Shown one piece after another: positions 7,081 through 16,171 of a stretch of 59,743 nt of DNA. A program made the translations under genes and the position numbers. Source of the DNA: an uncultured Rubrobacteraceae bacterium (lineage in GTDB: Bacteria > Actinomycetota > Rubrobacteria > Rubrobacterales > Rubrobacteraceae); contig CADCVH010000127.1 of NCBI GenBank assembly GCA_902806085.1, positions 1 through 59,743 on the forward strand, in the 5' to 3' direction. The notes beneath the pieces were generated by a model. That model was not told the DNA's origin. It made no database searches and saw nothing but the letters and a program-made list of their open reading frames with translations. Every line of letters begins with the position of its first letter. Position 1 is the first letter of the stretch.

Positions 7081-8261
7081 TGGAGACTTACAAACGGTTG
7101 GGGATCTCGCCGACGAGCGGCCGGGGGAGCTGGCTCTTCGACGACGAGGGCAACCGCTACCTGGACTTTATCGGGGGAATAGCTACCAACTCCCTAGGGC
7201 ACGGGCACCCGGCGCTCGTCGGCGCGATAAAAGACCAGGCGGATAAGTTGATCCATTGCTCCAACCTGTACGAGATCCCGATCCAGGCCGAGGCGGCCGC
7301 CATGCTCACGCAAGCCACGGATTTCGACAGGGTCTTTTTCTGCAACTCCGGCACCGAGAGCGTGGAGGCGGCCATCAAGCTCGCCCGCAAGCACGCCCAC
7401 GAGAACCACGGCCCCGAGAAGCACGAGATCCTGACCTTCTCAAAATCCTTCCACGGCCGCACCTACGGCGGCCTCTCCGCCACCGCCCAACCCGCCCTCA
7501 AGACCGGCTTCGGCCCCATGCTACCCGGCATGGTCCACGCCCCCTACGGCGACCTCGAAGCCGCGAAACGGCTCTCCGGCCCCCAGACGGCCGCCATCGT
7601 CGTGGAACCCATCCAGGGCGAGGGCGGCGTGAACGTCGCGCCTGAGGGTTTCCTGCGGGGCCTGCGCGATCTCTGCGACAGCCTCGACGCGGTCCTCGTC
7701 TTCGACGAGGTGCAGACCGGCGCGGGGCGCACCGGACACCTGTACGCTTACCAGGGAATGGGCGTCGTTCCCGACGTGCTGACGAGCGCGAAGGGCCTGG
7801 GGGGCGGTTTTCCGGTGGGGGCGGTGCTCGCGAAGGAGGAGTTCGCGGCGCTCGGGCCGGGCAACCACGGCTCGACCTTCGGGGGCAACCCGCTGGCGAT
7901 GGCGGCGGTTAAGGCCGTGCTCGGGGTCGTGAACGACGAGGAGTTTTTGGAGGAGGTCCGGTTCAAGGGGAAGGTTCTTAGGAACGCCCTCGAAGCGTTG
8001 GCCGGCAGGGTGCCCGGCGCCGAGGTACGCGGGGAAGGATTGCTGGTCGGCCTTGATCTGAAGGACCCGGACCTGGCGCGGGCGGTCTTCGAGCATTGTC
8101 TAGAAGAAGGCGTGCTGGTCAATTTGGTGGGGGGCACGACCATCCGGATGGCGCCGCCGCTCACCGTGACCAGGACGGAGGTTCGGGCCATGCTCGATAC
8201 CTTTCGAGGCGGCGTGCGGGCGGCGATGAGCGTGGCCGTGCCCGAAGCAGCGGTGGCGTAG
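7068..8261 (+). CDS. argD: Acetylornithine aminotransferase
   Basis: 397 aa, class III PLP aminotransferase converting N-acetylglutamate semialdehyde to N-acetylornithine. Visible motifs are DFIGGIATNSLGHGHP near the N-terminus, VFDEVQTGAGRTGHLYA, and the PLP lysine in LTSAKGLGGG. ATG 7068 is preferred over ATG 7080 because a GAAGGAGG site ends about 7 bases before it; it overlaps argB by 13 bp. Context in argJBDF fixes the acetylornithine assignment against related omega-aminotransferases. Confidence 0.95.
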   Translation: MQAVMETYKRLGISPTSGRGSWLFDDEGNRYLDFIGGIATNSLGHGHPALVGAIKDQADKLIHCSNLYEIPIQAEAAAMLTQATDFDRVFFCNSGTESVEAAIKLARKHAHENHGPEKHEILTFSKSFHGRTYGGLSATAQPALKTGFGPMLPGMVHAPYGDLEAAKRLSGPQTAAIVVEPIQGEGGVNVAPEGFLRGLRDLCDSLDAVLVFDEVQTGAGRTGHLYAYQGMGVVPDVLTSAKGLGGGFPVGAVLAKEEFAALGPGNHGSTFGGNPLAMAAVKAVLGVVNDEEFLEEVRFKGKVLRNALEALAGRVPGAEVRGEGLLVGLDLKDPDLARAVFEHCLEEGVLVNLVGGTTIRMAPPLTVTRTEVRAMLDTFRGGVRAAMSVAVPEAAVA

Positions 8262-8273
8262 GGCGTTTCGGCC

Positions 8274-9227
8274 GTGATTCCGCAGATAGACGACCTCCCG
8301 CCGAAGCCCTCCCCCCTCTCCGGGCGCGACTGCCTGACGCTGGCGGAGTTCGCGCCGGGCGAGGTCGCGCTGATCCTCGACGAGGCCGTCAAGATCAAGG
8401 CCATGCAGAAGAGCCGCATGCCCTACCGCCCCCTGCGCGGCAGGACGCTCGCGATGGTCTTCCAGAAGCCCTCCAACCGTACCCGCGTCTCGTTCGAGGT
8501 CGGGATGTACCAGCTCGGTGGGCACGCGCTCTCGCTCTCCCCGCAGGAGATACAGATGGGCAAGCGCGAGACCCCGTCCGACACCGGCCGCGTCCTCGCC
8601 CGCTACATCGACGCCATCATGGTCCGCACCTTCGACGACGAGGAGCTAGAGGAGCTAGCGGGCGCCGCCGACGTCCCCGTCATAAACGGCCTCTCGGACG
8701 CCCATCACCCCTGTCAGGCCCTGGCGGACCTGCTGACCGTGCGCGAAGAGTTCGGCACGCTGGAGGGCGTCAAGATCTCCTACGTCGGGGACGGAAACAA
8801 CGTCGCCCACTCCCTCGCCATAGCCTGCGCCCTTACCGGCGCCGAGCTCGCCATCGCCCACCCGGAGGGCCACGGTCCCGACGAAAAGGTGCTCGAAACG
8901 GCGAAGAGCCTGGGCGCGGCCCCGGCCACCACCGAAGACCCCCGCGAGGCCGCCTCGGGCGCCAGGGTCGTCTACACGGACGTCTGGGCCAGCATGGGCC
9001 AGGAAGCCGAGGCCGAAGCCCGCAAAGAAGAGTTCGGCCCCTTCCAGGTAAACGAGGAGCTGATGGGCCTCGCCGCCGAAGACGCCATCTTCCTGCACTG
9101 CCTGCCGGCCCACCGGGGCGAGGAGGTGACGGCCGGGGTCATAGACGGGCCCAGGAGCCGCGTCTTCGACCAGGCCGAGAACCGGCTGCACGCCCAGAAG
9201 GCGCTGCTGTACCTGCTGTTGAGTTGA
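8274..9227 (+). CDS. argF: Ornithine carbamoyltransferase
   Basis: 317 aa from GTG 8274, 12 bp after argD. It makes citrulline from ornithine and carbamoyl phosphate. The carbamoyl-phosphate loop reads KPSNRTRVSFE (usually STRTR; the Asn variant keeps both Arg), followed by HPCQALADL and HCLPAHRGEEV, the ornithine-type catalytic Cys loop. It is the last gene of the plus-strand arginine operon. No clear terminator follows; 9228-9290 contains only a short imperfect palindrome. Confidence 0.96.
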   Translation: MIPQIDDLPPKPSPLSGRDCLTLAEFAPGEVALILDEAVKIKAMQKSRMPYRPLRGRTLAMVFQKPSNRTRVSFEVGMYQLGGHALSLSPQEIQMGKRETPSDTGRVLARYIDAIMVRTFDDEELEELAGAADVPVINGLSDAHHPCQALADLLTVREEFGTLEGVKISYVGDGNNVAHSLAIACALTGAELAIAHPEGHGPDEKVLETAKSLGAAPATTEDPREAASGARVVYTDVWASMGQEAEAEARKEEFGPFQVNEELMGLAAEDAIFLHCLPAHRGEEVTAGVIDGPRSRVFDQAENRLHAQKALLYLLLS

Positions 9228-9290
9228 CCCAACCCAGGAGCTTGGCGGTCCGAAGATGGCCGTCCACTTCGCGAGGTGGTCGGGGTACGT

Positions 9291-9764
9291 TTAGCCGGTC
9301 CAACCTCCCGCCACCTGCCTGGTGGGGGCGTTGAGGCGGTTCCAGAGGTTGACCGTTGCGATCGAGAGTACCAGGGCGGCGAGCGTCGCTTCATCGTATA
9401 GCCGGGTTGCCTCGTCCCAGATCTCGTCCGGCACCGGATCCGTCCGGTCGTTGAGCCGGGTGACGGCCTCGGCGAGCGCAAGTGCGGCGCGCTCTTCGCT
9501 TGTGAAGTAGGGCGCCTCCCGCCAGGCGGCGACCGCGAAGAGGCGATCGTCGGTCTCGTCCGCCTTTCTGGCTTCGCGCGAGTGCATGTCGACGCAGAAG
9601 CTGCAGCCGTTGATCTGGCTCGCGCGCAGGTGGACGAGGTCGAGCGTCCGCGAGGGCACGCCGCCCTTCTTCACAGCCGCGCCGAGGGCCATGAGGGCTT
9701 CCATGGCGTCGGGGACAATCACGGCCGGGTTGCCCATCCGGGCCTGCATGATCTCCGCTTGCAT
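9291..9764 (-). CDS. AhpD-like / carboxymuconolactone decarboxylase-fold protein
   Basis: 157 aa. The CSFCVDMH segment holds the CxxC-x3-H redox motif of AhpD-like peroxidases, and the EERAALALAEAVTRL helix is typical of the family. GGAGGAG precedes the ATG at 9764. It is divergent from an ECF sigma factor; known ECF41 factors are regularly paired with such CMD-fold, oxidoreductase or epimerase genes and control them. A matching promoter faces this gene at 9868-9893, leaving a leader of roughly 100 bases. The physiological substrate is unknown. Confidence 0.9.
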   Translation of the reverse strand: MQAEIMQARMGNPAVIVPDAMEALMALGAAVKKGGVPSRTLDLVHLRASQINGCSFCVDMHSREARKADETDDRLFAVAAWREAPYFTSEERAALALAEAVTRLNDRTDPVPDEIWDEATRLYDEATLAALVLSIATVNLWNRLNAPTRQVAGGWTG

Positions 9765-9829
9765 GTTTCTCCTCCTATCGTGTCTTTACCGTTCGCGTTC
9801 CCGCGGGGGCCGGTCTCTTCTTCACCTCC

Positions 9830-9856
9830 CGTCACATCGGCCGCGTTTCGTCGGTC
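9830..9856 (+). promoter_or_regulatory. Candidate ECF41-type promoter toward the sigma gene
   Basis: CGTCACA (9830-9836), 16 bp, GGTC (9853-9856). This resembles the ECF41 pattern TGTCACA, about 16 bp, then a GTC-containing -10. The predicted leader to the GTG at 9896 is about 35 bases. It is the mirror image of the next site. Confidence 0.5.
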
Positions 9857-9867
9857 ATTACTACAAT

Positions 9868-9894
9868 GACCCGACGCGACGGAGGGATGTGACC
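9868..9894 (-). promoter_or_regulatory. Candidate ECF41-type promoter toward the AhpD-like gene
   Basis: On the minus strand GGTCACA (9894-9888) is followed by 16 bp and GGTC (9871-9868). It faces the plus-strand copy at 9830-9856, so the two predicted initiation zones lie only about a dozen bases apart. Confidence 0.5.
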
Positions 9895-9895
9895 G

Positions 9896-10816
9896 GTGGA
9901 CGAGCAGGATCGGCTGGCCGAGCGCTTCGAGGCGCACCGCGCCCGCCTGAGGGCGATAGCTTACAGGATGCTCGGCTCGCCAAGCGAGGCGGATGACGCC
10001 GTTCAGGAAGCCTGGCTCCGCCTCAGCCGCTCGGGCACCGGCGTCGAGAACCTCGGCGGGTGGCTGACGACGGTCGTGGCGAGGGTGTGCCTGAACATGC
10101 TCCGCTCGCGCGGGTCTCGGCGCGAGGAGCCCCTGGTCGGGACGCCTGACGTGCCGGGAGGCGCTCGCGTGCCCGACCCGATAGTCGCCCCCGCGGACGG
10201 GGTCGGCCCCGAGCAGGAGTCGCTTCTGGCCGACGGGGTCGGCCTCGCGCTGCTCGTGGTGCTGGACACGCTCTCCCCCGCGGAGCGGCTCGCCTTCGTG
10301 CTGCACGACGCGTTCGGGCTACCCTTCGCAGAGATCGCCCCGATCGTGGGCCGCTCCCAGGCCGCCACCAGGCAGCTCGCCAGCCGCGCCCGCCGCCGGA
10401 TTCGGGGGACCAACGCGGTCGCCGACGCCGACCTTGCCGGCCAGTGGGAGGTCGTCGATGCTTTCCGGGCCGCCTCGCGCGACGGTGACTTCGCGGCGCT
10501 GCTGGCGGTGCTGGACCCGGACGTCGTGCTCCGGGCGGATTACGGCGCCGCGGGCGCGTCGAGAGCCCTGCGGGGGGCGCGCGCCGTGGCGGGGCAGGCG
10601 CTCGCCTTCACGCGGTTCGCCCCCTTCGCGCGGCCGGCGCTGGTGAACGGGGCCCCGGGGACCGTCACGGTCCCGCCGGGGGGGGATCCGCTCGCGGTCA
10701 TGGGCTTCACCGTGGCGCGGAGCAGGATCGTCGAGATAGACATCCTCGCGGACCCCGCGCGCCTGCGCCGGTTGGATCTCGCGGCGGTTCTCGACACCCG
10801 ACCCCCGCGTCTCTAG
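9896..10816 (+). CDS. ECF sigma factor with SnoaL-like tail (ECF41/SigJ-like)
   Basis: 306 aa from GTG 9896. Region 2 is seen in YRMLGSPSEADDAVQEAWLRL and following residues; region 4 in LSPAERLAFVLHDAFGLPFAEIAPIVGRS. The C-terminal 110 residues (VVDAFRAASRDGDF onward, ending RSRIVEIDILADP) form the SnoaL/NTF2-like extension that replaces an anti-sigma factor in ECF41-like proteins. The WLPEP motif seen in classic ECF41 is absent between regions 2 and 4, so it may belong to a sister group. The paired CMD-fold gene and the promoter motifs suggest autoregulation. Confidence 0.9.
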   Translation: MDEQDRLAERFEAHRARLRAIAYRMLGSPSEADDAVQEAWLRLSRSGTGVENLGGWLTTVVARVCLNMLRSRGSRREEPLVGTPDVPGGARVPDPIVAPADGVGPEQESLLADGVGLALLVVLDTLSPAERLAFVLHDAFGLPFAEIAPIVGRSQAATRQLASRARRRIRGTNAVADADLAGQWEVVDAFRAASRDGDFAALLAVLDPDVVLRADYGAAGASRALRGARAVAGQALAFTRFAPFARPALVNGAPGTVTVPPGGDPLAVMGFTVARSRIVEIDILADPARLRRLDLAAVLDTRPPRL

Positions 10817-10860
10817 GCCAGGCCGCCCCCGGCGCAGCGATCACCGGCGCCGGGTTCGTC

Positions 10861-11112
10861 CTAACGCGCGATCGTCGTAAAGGAGCGGACCTTTCGCTCC
10901 GGCTTGATCTCGACGACGACCCAGCCCCTGGGCTGCCCGGTGGAGTAGGTGACCATCACGAAGGCGAAGACGGTGTTGCGCAGGTACGTGAGCCTCTGTA
11001 TGACGCCCTCGTCCCCCCCACGGATGCCGAGTTCGGGGACGTCTTCGGGGATGGCGAGGCGGTCGTGCTCCTGGTGTAGAAGCGGTGCGCTCTTTGTGGC
11101 CGGTGCTTGCAT
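10861..11112 (-). CDS. Small DUF4926-like protein
   Basis: 83 aa from ATG 11112, which has GAAGGAGA a few bases upstream. The core HDRLAIPEDVPELGIRGGDE and the later VVVEIKPE resemble the compact beta-barrel DUF4926 family found near toxin-antitoxin or regulatory genes. No catalytic motif or signal peptide is visible. It is convergent with the sigma factor gene. Function unknown. Confidence 0.6.
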   Translation of the reverse strand: MQAPATKSAPLLHQEHDRLAIPEDVPELGIRGGDEGVIQRLTYLRNTVFAFVMVTYSTGQPRGWVVVEIKPERKVRSFTTIAR

Positions 11113-11229
11113 GGGGTCTCCTTCGGTCAAATTGCGGGGACGGGTCGCACTATAGTCGCGCGACCCGTCCCGAATCTTTGGCCCGATGGAGGAGATTTCC
11201 GGCCTTTGGGATCGCAGATTTTCTCCGGG

Positions 11230-12039
11230 TCACTCCTGGACGGTCTTGTTGCCCAGGGGGCTCACCGTGGTGCGCGGGATGCGGCGGCGGTGGTCCTCCC
11301 AGCCCTCGTCCACCTTGGTGAGGACCTCGGCGAGGCGGAGCTTCTCCAGGAGACGGATCACGGGCCACGCCGGATCGAACTCGTCCTTGAAAGCCGCGAG
11401 CTTGGCCGAGGCCGGGCGGGCGTGGTGGTTGTTGTGCAGGCCCTCCCCGAAGGTGATGAGCGCCAGCAGCTTGAGGTTCGTCGCGTCGTTCTCGAAGCTC
11501 TTGTAGCCGAAGGTGTGCCCGGCGCCGTTGATGGCGGCGTTCAGGAGCAGGTAGACGACCGCGAGCGTTGCGAGGGCCACGAGGCCGGGGCCGATGCCCC
11601 ACCCGGGGCCGAAGACCCCGAAGAGCACGACGAGGGCCACGCCGGTCAGGGAGAAGCCCAGGGTGCCGCGGCGCAACAGCGCCTTGTCCAGGCGGTCGAA
11701 GGGGAGGTCGGCGGCGTACTTCTCCATCGTGTCGTCGTTGTTTGCCTCGCGGCGGTAGTAGTAGACGTTGCCGATCATGATCTGCCAGTACCCCTCGATG
11801 TGGGGGCTGTGGGGATCACCCTCGACGTCGCTGAAGTTGTGGTGCTTGCGGTGGACGGCGACCCATTCCCTGGGCGAGATGCTGGTGAGCATCCAGGTCC
11901 CGAAGCGCATGAACATCGTCAGCGCCGGGTGGAGCCGGATGGACCTGTGCGAGAGCACCCGGTGCAGGTAGACGGTGGTGATGAGGGTGGCCAGCTGGCT
12001 GAGCGCCAACCCCACGAGCACGGCAACCAAGTATTCCAA
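11230..12039 (-). CDS. Acyl-CoA / fatty acid delta-9 desaturase (DesC-type)
   Basis: 269 aa integral membrane di-iron desaturase. The three His boxes are clear: HRVLSH, HRKHH and HNNHH. Four or more hydrophobic segments flank them, as expected. It introduces a double bond into saturated acyl chains and adjusts membrane fluidity. The start is a TTG at 12039 supported by GGAGGAGGGG six bases upstream. It lies downstream of a cold-shock gene on the same strand, with hairpins between them; a shared cold response is plausible but not shown. Confidence 0.93.
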   Translation of the reverse strand: MEYLVAVLVGLALSQLATLITTVYLHRVLSHRSIRLHPALTMFMRFGTWMLTSISPREWVAVHRKHHNFSDVEGDPHSPHIEGYWQIMIGNVYYYRREANNDDTMEKYAADLPFDRLDKALLRRGTLGFSLTGVALVVLFGVFGPGWGIGPGLVALATLAVVYLLLNAAINGAGHTFGYKSFENDATNLKLLALITFGEGLHNNHHARPASAKLAAFKDEFDPAWPVIRLLEKLRLAEVLTKVDEGWEDHRRRIPRTTVSPLGNKTVQE

Positions 12040-12112
12040 ACGAAACCCCTCCTCCGGACGAGTACCGACGCCCTCATCCGGCGCGGTCTCGTGGTCTTTT
12101 GCGGTACGACGA

Positions 12113-12136
12113 GGGCCGGGGGTTTAACCCCGGCCC
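12113..12136 (-). terminator. GC-rich hairpin downstream of the cold-shock gene
   Basis: Arms GGGCCGGGG (12113-12121) and CCCCGGCCC (12128-12136) form a 9-bp stem with a 6-base loop, about 30 bases past the csp stop. No T-run follows on the minus strand. Confidence 0.5.
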
Positions 12137-12145
12137 CTGCGTTCT

Positions 12146-12161
12146 CCGATAAGCTTATCGG
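12146..12161. repeat. 16-bp perfect palindrome after csp
   Basis: CCGATAAGCTTATCGG is perfectly self-complementary and starts 3 bases after the csp stop codon. It may be a 3' stabilising hairpin or a protein-binding site. Confidence 0.6.
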
Positions 12162-12164
12162 ATG

Positions 12165-12368
12165 TTAGGCGGGAGAGACGTTCTCCGCCTGCATCCCCTT
12201 GCGTCCCTGGGTCGCCTCGTAGGTGACCTTGGCGCCCTCGTCGAGGGTCTTGAAGCCCTCACCGGATATGCCGGTATGATGCACGAAGAGGTCCTCACCC
12301 CCGTCGTCCGGGGAGATAAAGCCGTAGCCCTTCTCGTCGCTGAACCACTTCACTGTTCCTTGGGCCAT
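12165..12368 (-). CDS. Cold-shock protein (CspA family)
   Basis: 67 aa, a full single cold-shock domain. RNP1 is KGYGFISP and RNP2 is DLFVHH; both carry the aromatic residues that stack on single-stranded RNA or DNA. Such proteins act as RNA chaperones. ATG 12368 gives the usual MAQGTVKWF start. A strong promoter about 120 bp upstream implies a long structured leader, as in other cold-shock mRNAs. The following gene is the desaturase. Confidence 0.97.
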   Translation of the reverse strand: MAQGTVKWFSDEKGYGFISPDDGGEDLFVHHTGISGEGFKTLDEGAKVTYEATQGRKGMQAENVSPA

Positions 12369-12416
12369 AATCAGGCGCCCACCTTTCGTGTTTATGGGCC
12401 CTCACCAAACAGAAAG

Positions 12417-12443
12417 GCCACCCTCCATCTTTCTCGGGGTGGC
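12417..12443 (-). promoter_or_regulatory. Hairpin in the cold-shock 5' leader
   Basis: GCCACCC (12417-12423) and GGGTGGC (12437-12443) form a 7-bp stem with a 13-base loop, roughly midway in the leader between the predicted start of transcription (about 12484) and the csp ATG. In known cspA genes the leader is a temperature-responsive structure; that role here is inference. Confidence 0.4.
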
Positions 12444-12489
12444 GCTCCGTCGAATGTAAACCCACCTTACTCTTACGTTACGAGCAGCA

Positions 12490-12519
12490 GTATAACAGAA
12501 TCTCACCGGGTGTCGTCAA
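12490..12519 (-). promoter_or_regulatory. Cold-shock gene promoter
   Basis: On the minus strand TTGACG (12519-12514), 18 bp, TTATAC (12495-12490), a near-consensus housekeeping promoter. It sits just outside the stop codon of the upstream aminotransferase gene (12542). Confidence 0.7.
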
Positions 12520-12541
12520 GGCCTTCGTGACGCGTATCCGG

Positions 12542-13777
12542 CTACGGGCCCCCCCCGACGAGCCCCCAAAGCACCCGGACGAGCCCCTCGACCTCTTCTT
12601 CGGTGTTGTACGGGGCGAGCCCGGCCCGGACGAAGCCGCCCGACCCGGCGAGCCCGAGCCGGCGCGAGAGCGTCGAGGCGTAGAAGTCGCCGGCGGCGAT
12701 AAAGAAGCCGTGGTCGGCCGCGTGCTGGCAGACCTCGAGCGGCGCGCGGCCCCCCAGGCGGAACGCAACGGTCGGGGTCTTGCGGGCGCCGCCGGGGGCG
12801 GCGTAGAGGGTTACGCCCGGGATCTCCCGCAGCGCCACCCGGAAGCCGTCCGCCAGGCGCGTCTCGTGCTCCTCGACGGTCCGCATAGCGTCCAGGAGTC
12901 TCTCGCGCAGGGAGTCGCCGTTCCCGAGCGAAGCGACGAAGTCCAGGGCGCCCTTCACGCCGGCGATGCCCTCGTGGTTCTGGGTGCCGGTCTCGAGCTT
13001 GTCCGGGATGTGGGCGGGCGCGGGGTCGAGCCTGTGGACCTCCATGCTTTCGAAAAGCTCACGCCTGATGGCCGTCACGCCGACGTGCGGGCCGAAGAAC
13101 TTGTAGGCAGAGCAGGTGATGACGTCGGCCCCGATGGCGTCCCTGTCGATCGACAGGTGCGGGGCGGCGTGGACGGCGTCCACCGCGACCACGGCGCCGA
13201 CGGCGTGGGCCCGCTCCGCGATGGCGGCCACGTCGTTGACCGTGCCGACGGCGTTCGAGGCGAGGCCGATGGCGACGAGCCTCGTGTTGGCATTGATCTT
13301 CTGGTCCAGGTCCTTCAGGTTAAGGGTTAGGGTTTCCGGGTCTACCTCGATCCAGCGTACTTTGGCCCCTTTCTCCCTGGCGGTGGAGATCCAGGGGTCC
13401 ACGTTCGCCCGGTGGTCGAGCTCGGTGACGACGACCTCCGAGCCTTCCTCCCAGGTGCGGGAGAGGGCGCGGGCTATGGCGAAGGTAAGGGTGGTCATGT
13501 TTGCGCCGAAGGCGACCTCGTCGGGTTCCGCGCCGAGAAAGGCCGCGCAGGTGTTGCGGGTGTCGGCGAGGATCTCCTCGGTCTCGGTGCTGGTGGGGAA
13601 GACGCCGTGGAGGTTGGCGCCGCCGCGCTGCATGTAGCGGGTCATCGCGTCGATAGAAGACCTCGCCACCTGCGAGCCGCCCGGGCCGTCGAAGTAGGCG
13701 ACGGGTTTGCCCCCGTGCAGGCGCGAGAGCGCAGGGAACTCGGCGCGGACCGCCTCGGTGTCGAACGTCTGCTGCAT
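12542..13777 (-). CDS. Cysteine desulfurase-like class V aminotransferase
   Basis: 411 aa PLP enzyme of the cysteine-desulfurase-like group (TIGR01976 type). The PLP lysine is in CSAYKFFGPHVG; the phosphate-binding region FGANMTTLTFAIAR, the DAVHAAPH aspartate segment and ETGTQNHEGIAGV are conserved. It lacks nearby isc/suf genes, so a housekeeping Fe-S role is unlikely; related proteins have unassigned sulfur or amino-acid lyase roles. It is divergent from the RidA-family gene, which fits PLP-enzyme by-product chemistry (inference). Confidence 0.88.
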   Translation of the reverse strand: MQQTFDTEAVRAEFPALSRLHGGKPVAYFDGPGGSQVARSSIDAMTRYMQRGGANLHGVFPTSTETEEILADTRNTCAAFLGAEPDEVAFGANMTTLTFAIARALSRTWEEGSEVVVTELDHRANVDPWISTAREKGAKVRWIEVDPETLTLNLKDLDQKINANTRLVAIGLASNAVGTVNDVAAIAERAHAVGAVVAVDAVHAAPHLSIDRDAIGADVITCSAYKFFGPHVGVTAIRRELFESMEVHRLDPAPAHIPDKLETGTQNHEGIAGVKGALDFVASLGNGDSLRERLLDAMRTVEEHETRLADGFRVALREIPGVTLYAAPGGARKTPTVAFRLGGRAPLEVCQHAADHGFFIAAGDFYASTLSRRLGLAGSGGFVRAGLAPYNTEEEVEGLVRVLWGLVGGGP

Positions 13778-13876
13778 GCGGGTCCTCCCCTCCGGGTGTG
13801 ATCGGGCGAGTCTACATCAGGCGTGGGGGTGGCGGGGCTGTTAACGTGGCCCCGGAGGCGAAGCGAGGAGGGAACG

Positions 13877-14275
13877 TTGCGCGGGAGGGTAATAGAGAGC
13901 CCGAGGCTGCCGGCGCCGATGCGCGGCGGTGCCTTCTCGGCGGGGGTAGAAGCCCCGGCCGGGAGGACCGTCTACGTCTCGGGGCAGGTGGCGATGGACG
14001 CGGGGGGCAACGTCGTGGGCGAGGGCGACGTCGCTGCCCAGACGGAGCGGGTGCTCCAGAACGTCGCGATAGTCTTGGAAGAGGCCGGCGGCGGCATGGA
14101 AGACGTCGTGAAGGTGACGGTTTTCATCGCGGACATGGGGATGTACGACGGGATCCACGAGGTCAGGCGGAGGTACTTCTCCGAGCCCTACCCGGCGTCG
14201 TCGATGGTCGAGGTGTCGGCCCTCATAGACCCGAGGCTCCTCATCGAGATAGAGGCGGTCGCGGTGATCCCGTAG
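13877..14275 (+). CDS. RidA/YjgF-family protein lacking the usual arginine
   Basis: 132 aa from TTG 13877, chosen because GAGGAGGG lies four bases upstream and the following residues match the family N-terminus. The RidA fold is clear (VYVSGQVAMDAGG, EDVVKVTVFIADM, LIEIEAVAVIP). Classic RidA deaminates enamine/imine intermediates with an Arg in PARS-x-V; here the segment is PASSMVEVSAL, so that Arg is replaced by Ser. This suggests a non-deaminase subgroup. It ends 56 bp before the malic enzyme gene and may be co-transcribed with it. Confidence 0.88.
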   Translation: MRGRVIESPRLPAPMRGGAFSAGVEAPAGRTVYVSGQVAMDAGGNVVGEGDVAAQTERVLQNVAIVLEEAGGGMEDVVKVTVFIADMGMYDGIHEVRRRYFSEPYPASSMVEVSALIDPRLLIEIEAVAVIP

Positions 14276-14331
14276 GAGGCGCCTGCGGGTAGAATTCCTG
14301 TCGGGGAGTCCGGGACAGAAGGGGGTCAGTC

Positions 14332-15666
14332 GTGCCGCTGGATTACACGTACCGCGTCCGTCAGCCGCACCGCACGGGGCAGCTCGCCACCGTGGCGGGG
14401 GCCATAGCGGAGGGCGGGGGGCTTATCGGGGACGTCACGACCATAAACGTGGGCAGGGACTCGTCCGTGCGCGAGATCACGCTCGCCGTCGAGGACCACG
14501 ACCAGGCCGAGCACATCGTGGACCTCCTGAACGGCCTCGAAGGCGTCGAGGTGCTCTGGTCGCGCGACCGGGCGCTGCTCCGCCACGAGGGGGGCAAGCT
14601 CGTTATCACCTCCACCCGGCCCATACGAACGGTCCAGGACATGCGCGACGTCTACACCCCCGGCGTGGCCCGGGCGTGCGTCGCCATCTCCGAAGACCCG
14701 GCGCTCGCCGGGGAGTTGACCATGATCGGGCGCAGCGTCGCCATCTGCACCAACGGGACGCGCGTGCTCGGCCTGGGGGACATCGGCCCCGTGCCCTCGA
14801 TGCCGGTGATGGAGGGCAAGGCCGTCTTCTACCACCAGCTCGCCAACGTCTCGGCCATGCCGATCCTGGTCGACACGAAGGACGTGGACGAGTTCGTCGA
14901 GACCGTGGTCCGCATAGCGCCGACCTTCGGGGGCATACACCTCGAAGACATCTCGGCGCCCGAGTGCTTCGAGATAGAGCGGCGGCTCATCGAGAGGCTG
15001 CCCAAGCCCGTGATGCACGACGACGTGCACGGCACGGCCGTCGTGACGCTCGCGGCGGCGCTCGTCGCCTGCCGCCACGCCGCTCTTGCCCTGGAGGAGG
15101 AAGTCGTCGGCCAGATCGGGCTCGGGGCCGCGGGCTACGGGATAGCGGCGCTCATGGCCGACGCCGGCGCCAAGCGCGTGATCGCCTCGGACCCGAACCC
15201 CCTCTCCCACGACCGGGCCCGTAAAAAGGGCATAGAGATAGTGGAGATGGAAGCGGTCATGAACGAGGCCGACGTCGTGGTCGCCACGACGGGCGTGGCA
15301 GGGCTCATCCGGCCCGGGATGGTGCGCGAGGGGCAGGTCATCCTCGCCCTCACCAACCCCTACCCCGAGATCTCCCCCGAGACCGCCGAAAGGGCCGGCG
15401 CCGCCTTCGCCGCCGACGGCACCAGCGTCAACAACGTCCTCGGCTACCCCGGTATCTTCCGGGGCGCCCTACTCTCCGGCGCCGAGGAGATAACGCTCCC
15501 CATGAAGCTCGCCGCCGCGAAGACGATAGCCGACCTCACCCGGGATTCAGAGCTTGTCCCCGACGCCCTCGACCCGAACGTCCACGAGAGCGTCGCCGCC
15601 GCCGTCCGCGACGCCGCCATAGAGAGTGGCGCGGCCCACATGGACCGGGCCTCGACAAGCCTGTGA
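14332..15666 (+). CDS. Malic enzyme with N-terminal ACT domain
   Basis: 444 aa from GTG 14332 with AGAAGGGGG upstream. Residues 1-80 form an ACT domain ([19 protein letters not shown], then [17 protein letters not shown]). The rest is a malic enzyme: [10 protein letters not shown], the catalytic Lys in [12 protein letters not shown], metal ligands in [15 protein letters not shown], and the NAD(P) fold near [14 protein letters not shown]. It oxidatively decarboxylates malate to pyruvate. An ACT domain implies amino-acid or effector control. Only the malic enzyme portion is family-standard; the fusion is known in bacteria. Confidence 0.94.
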   Translation: MPLDYTYRVRQPHRTGQLATVAGAIAEGGGLIGDVTTINVGRDSSVREITLAVEDHDQAEHIVDLLNGLEGVEVLWSRDRALLRHEGGKLVITSTRPIRTVQDMRDVYTPGVARACVAISEDPALAGELTMIGRSVAICTNGTRVLGLGDIGPVPSMPVMEGKAVFYHQLANVSAMPILVDTKDVDEFVETVVRIAPTFGGIHLEDISAPECFEIERRLIERLPKPVMHDDVHGTAVVTLAAALVACRHAALALEEEVVGQIGLGAAGYGIAALMADAGAKRVIASDPNPLSHDRARKKGIEIVEMEAVMNEADVVVATTGVAGLIRPGMVREGQVILALTNPYPEISPETAERAGAAFAADGTSVNNVLGYPGIFRGALLSGAEEITLPMKLAAAKTIADLTRDSELVPDALDPNVHESVAAAVRDAAIESGAAHMDRASTSL

Positions 15667-15761
15667 GAGACCGGCGTACCACCCGAAGGGCCCCCGACCG
15701 GGTCGTGCCGGGTTTGTGGCGCGCTTCTCGGCCAGAGCCGTTCCGCAGGCGTACGTGTGGC

Positions 15762-16090
<329 letters not shown>

Positions 16091-16171
16091 GACGCCCCGG
16101 CGGGCGAGGTCGGCGTCCGACTTCGGAGGTTCGGGGTAGCCCGGCGATTACTGTTCCGCCGGCCTACCGGT

